The notes: generated from the sequence alone by a model not told the origin. 64,000 nt of DNA from Pelecanus crispus (GCF_030463565.1 NC_134659.1:8688511-8752510); one strand, 5' to 3'. Numbered from the stretch's first letter, positions 13,351 to 24,929 are shown. Numbers and translations are program-made.

Positions 13351-14350
13351 ACACCGCACCCCAGCCCTGACACCGCACCCCAGTCCCGACACCGCACCCC
13401 AGTCCTGACACCGCACCCCAGCCCTGACACCGCACCCCGGCCCCGACACCGCACCCCAGCCCTGACACCGCACCCCCAGCCCTGACACCGCACCCCAGCC
13501 CTGACACCGCACCCCCAGCCCCGACACCGCACCCCAGCCCTGACACCGCACCCCAGTCCCGACACTGCACCCCAGCCCTGACACCGCACCCCAGTCCCGA
13601 CACCGCACCCCAGCCCTGACACCGCACCCCAGTCCCGACACCGCACCCCCAGCCCCGACACTGCACCCCGGCTCCAACACCGCACCCCCAGCCCCGACAC
13701 CGCACCCCAGCCCTGACACCGCACCCCAGTCCCGACACTGCACCCCAGCCCTGACACCGCACCCCAGTCCCGACACCGCACCCCAGTCCCGACACCGCAC
13801 CCCCGGCCCCGACACTGCACCCCGGCTCCAACACCGCACCCCCAGCCCCGACACCGCACCCCAGTCCTGACACCGCACCCCCGCCCCGACACCGCACCCC
13901 AGTCCTGACACCGCACCCCAGCCCTGACACCGCACCCCAGTCCCGACACTGCACCCCAGCCCTGACACCGCACCCCAGTCCCGACACCGCACCCCAGTCC
14001 CGACACCGCACCCCCGGCCCCGACACTGCACCCCGGCTCCAACACCGCACCCCCAGCCCCGACACCGCACCCCAGCCCTGACACCGCACCCCAGTCCCGA
14101 CACTGCACCCCAGCCCTGACACCGCACCCCAGTCCCGACACCGCACCCCAGCCCCGACATCGCACCCCGGCCCCGACACTGCACCCCAGCCCTGACACCG
14201 CACCCCAGCCCTGACACCGCACCCCAGTCCCGACACCGCACCCCGGCCCTGACACCGCACCCCAGTCCCGACACCGCACCCCGGCCCTGACACCGCACCC
14301 CAGTCCCGACACCGCACCCCGGCCCTGACACTGCACCCCAGCCCCAGCAC
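13296..14350. repeat. 19-bp GC-rich minisatellite (about 55 units)
   Basis: A tandem array of a 19-20 base unit, consensus ACACCGCACCCCAGCCCTG, starts just upstream of the NAV1 CpG island and runs for slightly over 1 kb. Units differ mainly as CCGAC versus CTGAC, CCGCA versus CTGCA, and AGCCC versus AGTCC, with occasional 20-base units (an extra C). There is higher-order structure. The rare variant GGCTCCAACACCGC occurs near 13,671, 13,825 and 14,036, and the roughly 130 bases before the second and third copies appear identical, so blocks of eight to eleven units have been duplicated. Because 19 is not a multiple of three and the unit has no stop on the minus strand, all three minus frames stay open for 450-530 codons. 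I do not regard these as genes. Confidence 0.95.
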
Positions 14351-14577
14351 GGCCCAAACTTCCCCGTTTCACCCCAGAGGGTGCAGGAAGGGCCCAGGTG
14401 GCCCCAGGAGCCCCCCCAGGGACGCTGTGGCCCCCGAACCCAGTGGGGCCTCTCCAGTGATCCGGGGGAATGAAGGGGGGAAAAAAGAGGGGGAGCGGGA
14501 TCTGGTTATCATCATTTTTCGTTAATTACCCGTCCCTTGGGAGGGGTGAATTAAGTCTATTTGGTGACCTCACGCAG

Positions 14578-14592
14578 GCTGCCATGGCAACC
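14578..14592. promoter_or_regulatory. RFX X-box-like palindrome
   Basis: GCTGCCATGGCAACC matches the RFX X-box pattern GYTRCCATGGYAAC almost perfectly. It is followed 40 bases later by a GATA-like GAGATAAGG. The neighbouring 14,500-14,650 segment is less GC-rich than its surroundings, which suits a short regulatory element about 1.8 kb upstream of the short NAV1 start. Binding is inference. Confidence 0.4.
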
Positions 14593-16048
14593 GCTGGAAA
14601 ATATTGCATTAGAGCCCATCGCTGCGCTGCCGAGATAAGGAGCCAGCAGGGCCGGGGGCGGCGCGAGCCCCCCGGCCGCCCCCCCGTACGGCAGCGCGGC
14701 TGCCCCGGGTGATTTGGGGTGCAGCCTGTGGCGATGCCGAGGAGCCCCGACACAACCTGGCCTGGATGGGACGGCAAAGCGTGCCAAGAAAAGAAGAGCG
14801 TTCTGCACCGAAAAGTGCTGCTGGGGCGGGACGGGTGCACAAGCCGCCCTGCTGCACCCCAAAGATGCCCTGAGTTTGGGGGGGGCTGTTGTACCCCTCG
14901 CTGAGCTACGAAGCTATTGCCTGGGTGTCGGACCGGCTGCGGGGGGAAACTTGTGGGGCCATGTCATTTTGGGGCTGGCGGGGTGACCAGTGTCCCCTCC
15001 CAACGTCCCCTGTCCCCTCTGGCCGGGCCCAGCAGAGCCCCAGAAGGTGCCATGGCACCCGGGGGAGGCGTGGAGCAAGGGAAAGGATCCGGCCCTTTCC
15101 CCAGCACCGAACCCGCTCGGCCTCATTCCAAAACCTCCCCCAAGGCGAGCAGGGCAGCTGCGCTGGGAGTACGCCAGCCCGGCTCGCTCCCCTCCTGCTT
15201 TCTCCTGGAAAACCCTCCCGCCCGCTGCCGGTTTCAGTGCTTCCCAAATCAGGGCTCAGCGCTGAACCCCGCTACCCTCTGGCTGCGCGGCGGCAGGGCC
15301 GGGACCCCCGCTGCAGCGCCAGGCTCTGTCAGGAGCCACCGCGGCTCTGACCGACTTCTGTCCCTTCGAATCACCCGGCAAAGCTCCCCGCTCTTTTTTT
15401 CCCCTTCCCTGCACATCCCTGGAGCATCCCACCATTCTCCACTGCCGCTGCCCTGGCAACCGCCGCCCCAGCATCCCCTCCAGCAGCCGCCCCCCCAAAA
15501 TCTCCCCCCAAAAGCAAGCAGCAGAGGGGGTCGGGGTGTCCCCAACATTGCAGCAGGGAGCTCGCACTCAGGCTCATTCACCCCCCAAGAAAGGGGGTGT
15601 CCCCACCATGGGTGCAGGGAGCCAGCGGTGTGGCGGCACCCGCCTCCGCTCCGGCTCTCTGCCGGCTTCTTGGAAATGGGTCATTCCTGGAGCTCGCTGG
15701 GAAACTGGGAAGAGGAGGGAAAGGAGCGAAGCGGGGCCATGTCCCGGTGGCATCACCGGAGCCACTGCAGGGGATGCCGACGTGGCTCCTGCGGCCGGGT
15801 CAGGCTGCGCCGCTGGGTGTAGTTTTTTGGCCACAGTGGCCACCGGATGCGGCAGCTGCAGCCGTGCTGCTCCCAGGGGACTCGGGGCACCTCCTCTGTG
15901 GGGGTACCCCCCACCGCCCTCCAGCCCCGGCTCCCATTTGGGCACAGGGCCACGGGGGGCTGAGCTCCTGCATGAGCCTCTGCCCCCGGCACTGTCGCGG
16001 CAGCCCCCGGCAGGACCCCCCGTCCCTGCCAACCCCCCCTGGACTCAC
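14593..16048. other. NAV1 intron or upstream region without recognised genes
   Basis: For the long NAV1 transcript this is intron between the exon at 16,049-16,149 and the shared downstream exon. For the short transcript it is upstream flank. It is GC-rich with many accidental open frames on both strands, none resembling a known protein. I saw no mobile element. Confidence 0.6.
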
Positions 16049-16149
16049 TCCGGCCTCGGCGTTTGGGGTCGGGGTCAGGTCCCTCCACAGGAGCGGGGCA
16101 CTCGTCACCCAGGGACGGGGCACTCTCCTCCTCCGGGTCCTCCTGCAGC
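16049..16149 (-). CDS. NAV1: NAV1 long-isoform exon B (acidic segment)
   Basis: This 101-base exon has a good acceptor (pyrimidine tract, then CAG|GCTGCAG at 16,149) and a donor GGA|GTGAGT at 16,049. Joined to the exon at 16,538-17,149 it restores an Arg codon (CG|G) and encodes LQEDPEEESAPSLGDECPAP followed by VEGPDPDPKRRGR. It ends in phase 1, the same phase as the short-isoform first exon (12,086), so both could splice to the same downstream NAV1 exon without changing its frame. That is what alternative first exons would look like. I infer the assignment from the joined motif and the genomic position, not from a remembered full-length NAV1 isoform. Confidence 0.7.
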
Positions 16150-16537
16150 CTGGGGGGCAGAGGGGGGGGTGAGGGGGGGGGGGAGCAAGGGTGCATTGTG
16201 GGGTGCAGCCAGCTGGGGACCCCCAGGAGATGGGAACACAGTGCCTTGGGCTCTGCCAGGGTTTTGGGGACACTGGTCTCATGGCAAGGGGGGTCCCAGG
16301 GCACCCCGTTCCCCACTGAACCCATCCCCTGCCCCACACCAACTCCCATGGGTGCCCCAGGAACCCCCAGCACCCCAAACCTGGTGGGAACCCTCCTTTT
16401 GGGACAGAGCCCCCAGACCCAACCCCACCATTCCCCATGGCCACCCCCGCCATGCCTGCCTGCCCCCCCCTGTCCCCACGTCCCCCTGTCCCCACGTGCC
16501 CCCACCGCCCCGTGCCCCCCTGTCCCCAGGGACTCAC

Positions 16538-17149
16538 CGGTACTGGAAGGGTGCCACGGTGGCGGTGACAGGGTGGCTGTGTGGGGGGCCTGAGGAGAAG
16601 GTGATGGCCCCCGACCCAAATACGGGACCCCTGCCCTGTGAGCCACCGTGGGGCTCATCCCCTGTCCCTGCCATGGCCGCCCCACCGCCCTTCCCAGGGG
16701 ACCCTCCCGGCTGCCCCCTGGCCCTGCCCTGTGCTGGGGGAGCTTTGGGCAGCTCGGCGGGCTCCCCCACCCTGCCTGCCCCTCTCCTCCCGCTGCCCGC
16801 TGCCTCTGGCCACTTCCCAGGGAACACTGGGGGTCTCGCCGGGGCTTTCTGCCCCCCACGGGGGGGGACGCTGGGGCTGCTTTCCCTGCGCTCGGCCGGC
16901 TCACGGCCCGCGGCTCTGCCAGCGCCTTTGGGCCTGAGGGTCTTGGGGCTGGGGGCCGGCGCCTTCCCCAGCCGGGGGGACGGAGCCCCGTGGGGGACGG
17001 GGGGTCCCGGGGTGCTCAGCAGGTCCGTGACATGCAGCTTGCCATGGGCTACGGCACGGGGCACCGGGATGGCGGAGGTGTAGTGGCTGCGGCTGGCGGG
17101 GTTGACGTTGGCCATCCCGTTCATCCTGGCGAGGTGTCTGCCCGCGAGG
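16538..17149 (-). CDS. NAV1: NAV1 long-isoform exon A (Ser/Pro-rich, ends in conserved TATVAPF motif)
   Basis: This 612-base exon lies behind a strong acceptor (TTCCTCTCCCCCCACAG at 17,150-17,166) and ends at donor TACCG|GTGAGT (16,538). The frame gives RHLARMNGMANVNPASRSHY near the start and a Pro/Gly/Ser-rich middle. It finishes GAITFSSGPPHSHPVTATVA then PFQYR. The last block matches the HSHPNTATVAPFIYR segment of NAV3, which lies just before the portion shared by all navigators, so this is very likely the N-terminal region of a long NAV1 isoform. An internal Met (in the context GCCAGGATGA, about 17,108) could be a start codon if the preceding exon is non-coding. I did not find a calponin-homology domain in the window. 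Confidence 0.72.
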
Positions 17150-17504
17150 CTGTGGGGGGAGAGGAACGTTGAGCAGGGCCCGGCACGGCGAGGGGGTGGG
17201 CATGGGGGGGCACCCACATCCCCTTGGCCACACCGGGCCCTGGTCTTGGACCCCACTAAGCGTGGGTGCTCAATGTCCCCACCCCGGGAGGAGGCTGCTG
17301 CATCCCACACCCCAGGCTGAGGACATACGTGATGTCCCCCCAAGAGGGAGCCACAGGGCCAGGACAGGGACCTTCCCCAGGACCCTGTGCAGCCCCATCC
17401 CCGTGTCCCCAGGTCCCTGCAGCAAGGCCACATGGGCACAGACCCTCACCAGTTAGGGCTGCACCACAGGCAGGATGGGCCCCTCTTGGCCACCCAAAAC
17501 CTTC

Positions 17505-17672
17505 TTCTGGTCCCCAAAACCACCTCCTGGACATCCAAGACCAACTCCTGGTCACCTGAGGCCATCTCCTGGCCACCTAAGACCATCTCCTGGTCATCCA
17601 AGACCAACTCCCGGTCACTCAAGACCATCTCCCAGCCACCTGAGACCATCTGACCACCCAAGACCACCTTCC
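17505..17672. repeat. Degenerate ~20-bp tandem repeat
   Basis: About eight imperfect units of the type AAGACCATCTCCTGGTCATC follow each other. Units vary by several substitutions, so the array is old or slowly homogenised. Confidence 0.85.
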
Positions 17673-20600
17673 AGTAGCACGAGGACCACCTCTGTCACCC
17701 CATTCCTCAGGCTGTTACTGGTGTCTGAGCCCCATCTCTGCCCTCCCCATCCCCAACGTCCCCCCATGTGGTGCCAACCACCCCATCTCTCCATGCTCTC
17801 ATCTTGCCCCGCAGTGAGTCTCCCTGGCACCACCACCCAGACAGTGCCCTGTGTCCCCTTGCCTTGGTGTTTCGCTCCGTGCGGATGAGGACGGGGGCTC
17901 AGCGCACCACCCCATCCACCCAAAGCACCCACAGGCAGGCAGGGCCGTCTTTGCCACCACCAGTGACAGGGACATCGGCACGGTTGCAGTGAGTGGAGAA
18001 GCTCATCCCTCCCACAAGCTTTGTCCAGGCAGGCAGAGCAGACCTCAGCAAGAAAATCAGCCATGGAGCAGAGCTCCATCTCCAACCATCTCCCACCTGC
18101 AGCTCTCGAGAAAAAAACCCTCAAAACTAAAAAAAGATTTTCTCCAGGGGATGGAGTGCTCTCTAGAAAAACGGGGAGATGTGGCTCCCCAGAAGCCTGT
18201 GCCAACCTCTGCCCCCTCGCCCCCGTACAGCCGCAGTGAACCGAAAGGCAAAGAGGCACCAGGTGCCACAAATCTCCCGGGACACACATTTTGCTGGTTG
18301 CTCCAGCATGGTTTCGCTCAGCCTCCTTAAAGAAAACCTCCATGGAGGGGAGCGGAAGTTTTTTGGGGTCCCTGAGCATCCTAGGGGGGACCATCAGCTC
18401 CAGGTCAGCCACCCACGGTCCCTGTCACCCACGGCGGGGTTCCTCTCCCCCCGTGCTGGCCTAGGGCCGGGTGGGTGCAGCGAGCACAAGCGGGTCTTTG
18501 TGCAGCTGCTCCAGCGAGCGTGTTCGGGCTGTGCTGGAGCCGCATGAAGCCGTTCCCGGCGGGCTGGGGGGACGCTGCCGCCCAGGTACAGGGCCGCACA
18601 CAAGCCGCTCTGTTTGCAGCCCAGGGCCAGCAGCCTGGCCAGCCTTTCAAACCACCCGGCCAAGACGGAGCTTCCCCAGAGCTGGAGAAGGTTTCTTGGC
18701 AAGCCGTGGGGTGCAGGGGGACGGCTCCGATCACCCCCGATGGGAACAGCACCCAGCCTCAGCCCTGCACCCATTGCATCTCCCGGCTGAGGGTGTTGCA
18801 TGAGCAAGGTCCAACAATGCCCCAAACTGCCCATTTTGCCTCTTCCCCAACCTACAGCTGCCCTGAGCCTGGCTCCCCCCAGGCTTTTGGGAGTCTGCAA
18901 GGACCAAGCCCTTGCCCCACATCCCCCCCAGCAAGGACCCCCCCCGGGGTGGCCACGTCCCTGCCACGGCAGTGCTCGGGAGAACACACCCAAATTCCCT
19001 TTTGCCAGACCCACATGAGCTGGATTCACTTGATTACAAAGCCACGGGTCACGGGAGAAGGGCTGATGCAGCAGGCAAGATCTAGGCATCGCAGCGCCAG
19101 CTCCAGCGCCAGCCAGGGGCTACAAAGGTCTTTTCAAGGCACTGTTAATTAAGGGAAGAGGGAACCACCACACACAGCTCTGGGCTTGCTCTCGCTGAAG
19201 CCTTTGAAACAGCCGGGGAGGTTTTCTCTCTCCCCACATCCCGGCTGAGACGTCTCTGCCTCCGCTCGCCGTGGCCATGGCCCCGAGTCAGGGCACCGGT
19301 GGATGGAGGGAGCCCTGGGACAAGGTGCTCGGGGGGTCTCTGGGACAGATCTGTCCTGGAGCCGCTGCATGGGGTGAGATGGGGACAGGCACCGCTGCTC
19401 TGTCACACCCTGTGCTGGCAAATACGTCTGGATCCGGCCCCGGTGGGCAACCACAGCCCCCAGTGAGGGGCCCTGTGCTGGCCCCAGCCCACACCCGAGG
19501 GTGCTGCGGGGCGGGCAGCAGGAGCCAGGCGGGCGCCATGCGGGGCTTTCCCTGCACCCGTGGGATTTCCTTGCACCCACACAGGTCACTCCTGGGAGCA
19601 AGGTGGCCAGCGCTCAGCACCCAGCACCAGCCAGGAGCTGGAGACCAGCTCATCCTCAGGGGCACAACGCTCCCAACCCCGCCTTTGCAGGCCACCAGCA
19701 GCAAATTTCAGCAGCAACCGTCTCCCCTCAGCTCTTCAGCCCTTTCCCAGGCTGTACCCCACAACCCACACTTTACAAACCCCAGTTTTGCACTTTTTTT
19801 TCTCTTTAACCCAGCCCCTTGCCCCAGGAGTGCTGTGCCTGGGGGCGGAGCAGGTCACAGCCTTGAGCTGCACCATACCTTGTGCAAAAGCCAGTGGGGT
19901 CAACCTTCCTCCCCATAAGCGCGAGGATGCCCGGGATGGAGCCGAGAGCCAGCGAAGCTCCAGCCTCGCGGACACGAGTGGTTAAACCACTGCCGCAAAC
20001 TCACCTATTGCACCCTCGAGGTCCCTTGCACAAACGCCTCCAGCCCCAGGGGCTGCTGCTGATGGGTTTTCTCCTAATGCGGAGGGAGATCATCTGCCAC
20101 TGCCTCCATAAAGCCGGTCCCGAGCTCCTCTTCAACCAACTCAGAGGCAAAAAAAATTCATCTAGTTTTATGCTACGACCTTACTTTCACCAGCACCCTC
20201 TGAGTATCACCAGCATGCAACACCCCTCCAGCCCCGCCTGCTCACCAGGCACGTGGCATCGGGGCTGTAACCAGGTTTTACAGAGCTTTTTTTCCAGTCT
20301 ATTCACTTTGGATTTCTCTCTCGTGGACACAACTTCCATTCCTCCCCTCTGAGCCCACCAGCTGCCACTTCGCTGCAATGCCGCGGCTGCAGCAGAAGCC
20401 AAAGCTGCCACGTTGGCCACAAAAAAATGAATCCTTCTCTTGTGCTCACAGGGCTGAGGTTTCCCAGGAGATGCCAGCGCCTGCTGGGAGCCAGGCTCTG
20501 GAGCCATCCCCTCCCCACAGCACACACCTCGGGGGGCTCCAAGGACACCCATCGCTTCGCTGTGCCCGGCTAAGCATGGGTGACCCCTCCTCAGGCTTCA

Positions 20601-20973
20601 CCCTGCTTTAGAGACGCCAGGGGCTTCCCCGGGGCCGGGCAAGGTGAGATGTGGATGCGGCCTCGCTCCCCCGGGCTGAAACACCAGCTGGACCGAAAGG
20701 GATAAATGGAAGCAGGTCCCACCAAGTCCCTATTTGCCCCCATCAGCCCCAGGAGAAGCCGCTCCTGTGCCAAGCAGGCCTCCTACTCATCCCATCATTT
20801 TATTAATGAGCACAAACTAAAACCATTCCTGGGAGAGATTTGGCCTGTTCTTCCAAACAAATTCTTCATTTGCCTCCAGATTGATTTCTACTCCATCCAG
20901 ACTCTGGCCCCAGGGACCCGTCCCCCTGGCGTGTGCCCCGCGTCCCGCAGCAGCAGGGGAGCGGGCGAGTGCC

Positions 20974-20993
20974 GCGTCACGCTGCGTCACGCT
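20974..20993. promoter_or_regulatory. Tandem CRE-like half-sites
   Basis: The ten bases GCGTCACGCT occur twice in direct succession, each holding a CGTCA half-site for CREB/ATF-type factors. The following 200 bases are unusually balanced in composition for this region. A regulatory role is inference. Confidence 0.3.
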
Positions 20994-23481
20994 GGCGTCC
21001 GCCGCCGCTTTGCCTGGCTAAAGCAGGTTACGGCTTGACCTAGATAGACACGGGCAGCTCCTTTGCAATTAGCTTGAAAGGGAAACGACTTTCTCCTGTA
21101 ATGCAACCCGGCCGTAGGGCCTCCGTGTCCCCGGAACAGCTCTCGGGAATTGGCTGCTCCTCGCCTTCTGGGTAATGTGAGCACCATAAATTTGCATCCG
21201 ATGTTTTAATTTGGTACTTCCAGCTGTCAGGTGGGTTTTTGGCCCCATCCCCTCCCCAGGTACCAGCTTGGGATCACTGGGTCTTGTGGCGGTGGAAAGC
21301 AGCAGAATACACACAGGGTATTTTAGCACCAGGGGATATTTTGGAGAGCCGCAGCAGCGCTGCGGGCAGCAGAGCCCTGCCTGGGCACCGGGGCTGAGCC
21401 TCCCTGGGCAGCCGGCGATGGTCGTCTGCCAGCCGGGGGGGGATGCTCATCCCAGCCGCCTCCAGAGCTCAGGTCTGGAGCACTGGCCCAGTATCTACTG
21501 GCTCCAGCACTGAACTCGAGTTTTCCCTGAGTTAAAGACCTTTAAGCCCAGAGACGAGGTGGTTCTGATCCCTTCAGATGATGCCATCCACAGAGACACG
21601 GGTGTTCACATTGAAGGAAAACGAAACAGCCTTGGCAGAGCTGCGTCCTTCATCCCAGGACAAACACAACCCAGCACATCCTGAAGGCATCTCCTTCAAA
21701 GAGGCATCTGTTGTGCTCGGAGCTCGAGCTACTTCCTCGGCCCAGTGTCCAAATGCATCTCACACGTGCGATTTTAGCAGCCAGAAATGAATACAGGGAC
21801 CTGGAGCCCAAGTCTCATTTCATGTCCCTGTTTCGCATGTGAGGGGTCACTGGAGCATCCCCAGCACCGAAGCAGACCCACTTTGGAGCCATCCATCAGG
21901 TGGTGATGGCTGGAGCAGAGCTGGAAACAGCCGCTCCCCATGGCTGCTGGCCCTCCCGGCCCCGCGGGCTGCGCTGCCCCGACCATGCGCTGGGGCTACG
22001 CTGAGCGGCCGAAGCCCCCGGCTCCTCTGCGATGCCTCGGAGGGATCCAACCTCCGGCTCTCCCATGGTCTCAAGAGAACAGCTAACAGCTCTGCAAGTT
22101 TTTTGCTCTGTTCCTGAAGTGTTTTGGGGTGACTTTTATAGACCAGATTAAATTAGCTTTTCTCTTATCTCTTGCAGCTGAGATCCCTGCCGGGATGAAA
22201 CTGTGCCCTGCGCCCCTGGGATAATTGCAGCAGGAGTCTGGGCACAAACACTTAGTGATGCAAAAAGGTATTAAACCCTTCAGCCTCTGCCGGCGTCTTG
22301 CTGCCGCTCCGTGCCTCGGTTTCCCCACCCTGACATGGCCTCTTCTAGGGGTGAGGGAGCTGAAACCAGGCTGATAAATAGGAATAAAGGAGGACGGATC
22401 CTTCCCTGGGGTGTGCCGGCCTGCAGAGCAGCTCTGTAAATTGGGAGCCGTCTTGAGACGCCCGTGGGACTGGCAGCACAGGAGCGCCGGGGGCTGCGGC
22501 AGAGCCGGCTGTGCCGGATGTCCCTGCGGAGGTGCTCGGGGGCTGCAAAGCACCCTCCATTTTTAAGGGTGAGGATGGAGGGGGCAGCCCAGGGGGTGAA
22601 CCCCAGGGTGTGAGCGGCCCGAGGAGTCACAGCCGCCCCTCAAAGCTGCCGTGCGCACCTCGCAGCCCCGCGCAGGATCCAGCCCCGAGCTGCCTTCGGG
22701 GATGGCTGCGCTCCAGCGCGGCCTCCTCCCCGGCACGCTCAGGGAGGATGACAAAGAAAAGGCTCCTTGTGACACAAGGGACATAAAACTTGCCTAAGAG
22801 CAACAGAGGGAGCAGGGGCAGAAAGGAGCCTTCAGAGGAGAACAAGCTGCCGATTCAGCCGCCAGCCCCGTCCCTCCGGCCCCCGCGGCCCTGGCCGGCC
22901 CTGGCCTGCCCGCCGGCTGGTGTCACCGCCTGGGACGTTGCCACCCTCCCGCACCGCGGGCCCCCGGGCTGCGTCCCTCCCCACGGAGCTCTCGCTGCTC
23001 CCCTCTCCCTGCCCCTCCGCAGGGCGATGCCAGGGGTGCCCGGCTCAATGGCCCAGGCTGGGTGCAGGCAGCAGACGGGCAAGCGGGTGGGAGGGGAGGC
23101 CCGGGGCAGCCCCAGCTCTGCCTGCCCTGGCCGGCTGTTCCCCCCGGCTCGGTGCCGGGGGCTCTGGGAGCTGCTGAGATGAGAGATGAGCTGCGGGCTG
23201 GGGCGGGAGAAGGACAGGAACCGCCTGTCGTCAGAGTGCAGATGCCCAGCCCTGTAGCCACAGCACTAATCTCTGCTTTAGCCACTCCATGGCAATCCCA
23301 TTAGGCATTTAACCCACTTTAATAAAATCTTGCTCTGAGCAAAGTTTAGCTCTCAGTTGGACTGACCGCAGCAGCCTCTGCCACCAGAAGCCCGTATGTG
23401 GCAGCAAACCCGAGCTCTGCCCAGGCTGGCTTTGCCTGGCACAAATCCTGCTGCGGGGGGTGATGGATGCGGAAGGCCCCA

Positions 23482-24786
23482 GGATCTGTGCAAGGGTCTG
23501 CGCAACGGTCTTTGCAAGGGCCTGTGCAAGGGTCTGTGCAAGGGCCTGTGCAAGGGTCTGTGCAAGGGTCTGCGTGAGGGTCTGCGCGAGGGTCTGTGCA
23601 AGGGTCTGTGCAAGGGTCTGTGCAAGGGTCTGCGTGAGGGTCTGCGCGAGGGTCTGTGCGAGGGTCTGTGCGAGGGTCTGTGCAAGGGTCTGTGCAAGGG
23701 CCTGTGCAAGGGTCAGTGCAAGGGTCTGTGCAAGGGTCTGTGCAAGAGCCCTGTGCAAGGTCTGCGTGAGGGTCTGCGTGAGGGTCTGCGCGAGGGTCTG
23801 TGCGAGGGCCTGTGCGAGGGTCTGTGCGAGGGTCTGTGCAAGGGTCTGTGCGAGGGCCTGTGCAAGGGTCTGTGCAAGAGCCTGTGCAAGGGTCTGCGTG
23901 AGGGTCTGCGCGAGGGGTCTGCGGAGGGTCTGCGCGAGGGTCTGTGCGAGGGCCTGTGCGAGGGTCTGCGCAAGGGTCTGTTCAAGGGTCTGCGCGAGGG
24001 TCTGTGCAAGGGCCTGCGCGAGGGTCTGCGCGAGGGTCTGCGCGAGGGTCTGTTCAAGGGTCTGCGCGAGGGTCTGCGCGAGGGTCTGTGCGAGGGGCCT
24101 GTGCGAGGGTCTGCGCGAGGGTCTGCGCAAGGGGTCTGTGCAAGGGCCTGTGCAAGGGTCTGCGTAAGGGTCTGCGTAAGGGTCTGCGTAAGGGCCTGTG
24201 CAAGGGTCTGTGCGAAGGTCTGTGCGAAGGTCTGCGCAAGGGTCTGCGCGAGGGTCTGTGCGAGGGTCTGTGCAAGGGCTTGTGCGAGGGTCTGCGCAAG
24301 GGTCTGCGTAAGGGTCTGCGCAAGGGTCTGCGCGAGGGCCTGCGCGAGGGCCTGTGCGAGGGTCTGTGCGAAGGTCTGTGCGAAGGTCTGCGCAAGGGTC
24401 TGTGCGAGGGTCTGTGCGAGGGTCTGTGCGAGGGTCTGTGCAAGGGCTTGTGCGAGGGTCTGCGCAAGGGTCTGTGCGAGGGTCTGCGCGAGGGTCTGCG
24501 CAAGGGTCTGTGCAAGGGTCTGCGCAAGGGTCTGCGCAAGGGTCTGTGCGAGGGTCTGTGCGAGGGTCTGCGCAAGGGTCTGTGCAAGGGTCTGTGCGAG
24601 GGTCTGTGCGAGGGTCTGTGCAAGGGCCTGCACGAGGGTCTGCATGAAGGTCTGTGCGAGGTTCTGTGCGAGGGTCTGTGCAAGGGTCTGTGCAAGCAAG
24701 GGCCTGCGCGAGGGTCTGTGTGAGGGTCTGTGCAAGGGCCTGTACAAGGGCTTGTGCAAGGGTCTGCGCAAGGGCCTGTGCAAGGA
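23482..24786. repeat. 12-bp minisatellite (about 108 units)
   Basis: The array is built of 12-base units GGTCTGYGCRAG: the common forms end TGCAAG, TGCGAG, CGCAAG, CGCGAG and CGTGAG. Because 12 is a multiple of three and no unit contains a stop, several frames on both strands stay open. The plus strand gives tetrapeptide repeats such as GLCKGLREGLCE; the minus strand gives TLAQALAQ or RPSHRPSRRP. No start, splice or domain evidence supports translation. Units with one or both CpGs intact are more frequent in the central and right parts, and TGCAAG units at the left end. A few frame-shifting units occur, for example near 23,754, 23,913, 24,092 and 24,131. Confidence 0.95.
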
Positions 24787-24876
24787 GCCCCGATGCCGGA
24801 GGCCCCTCCCTGGCCGCGGCACCTGGGCACGTCCCGGCACTGGCCACTTGCCGGGTTTCCCCGCGGCCCTTCCATG

Positions 24877-24897
24877 CCCCCCCCCCCCCCCCCCCCC
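24877..24897. repeat. Poly-C run, 21 bases
   Basis: An uninterrupted C run lies immediately right of the 12-bp minisatellite and at the left edge of a CpG island. Such runs are prone to length errors in assembly. Confidence 0.95.
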
Positions 24898-24929
24898 GCG
24901 GGTCTTTGGCGGAGGCCGTGCCTGCGCGG

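Larger units (their letters stand above)
17150..23481. other. Gene-free GC-rich region (probable NAV1 5' intron)
   Basis: I find no exon or transposon that I can support here. If the long NAV1 transcript starts further right, this is its intron. Open frames are short and unrelated to known families; the longest minus-strand one (17,615-18,412) has no recognisable domain. Small tandem repeats occur at 17,505-17,672. The 20,940-21,220 segment has balanced composition and CRE-like motifs. Confidence 0.55.

Noticed and set aside
12774-14372. Three long overlapping minus-strand open frames of 450-530 codons through the 19-bp array
   Set aside because: They arise because a stop-free 19-base unit cycles through all three frames; the peptides are repeats such as RCRDWGAVSGLGCGV with no domain or splice support.
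17615-18412. 265-codon minus-strand open frame
   Set aside because: No recognisable family or repeat, not flanked by plausible splice sites in a matching frame, and its composition matches the surrounding DNA.
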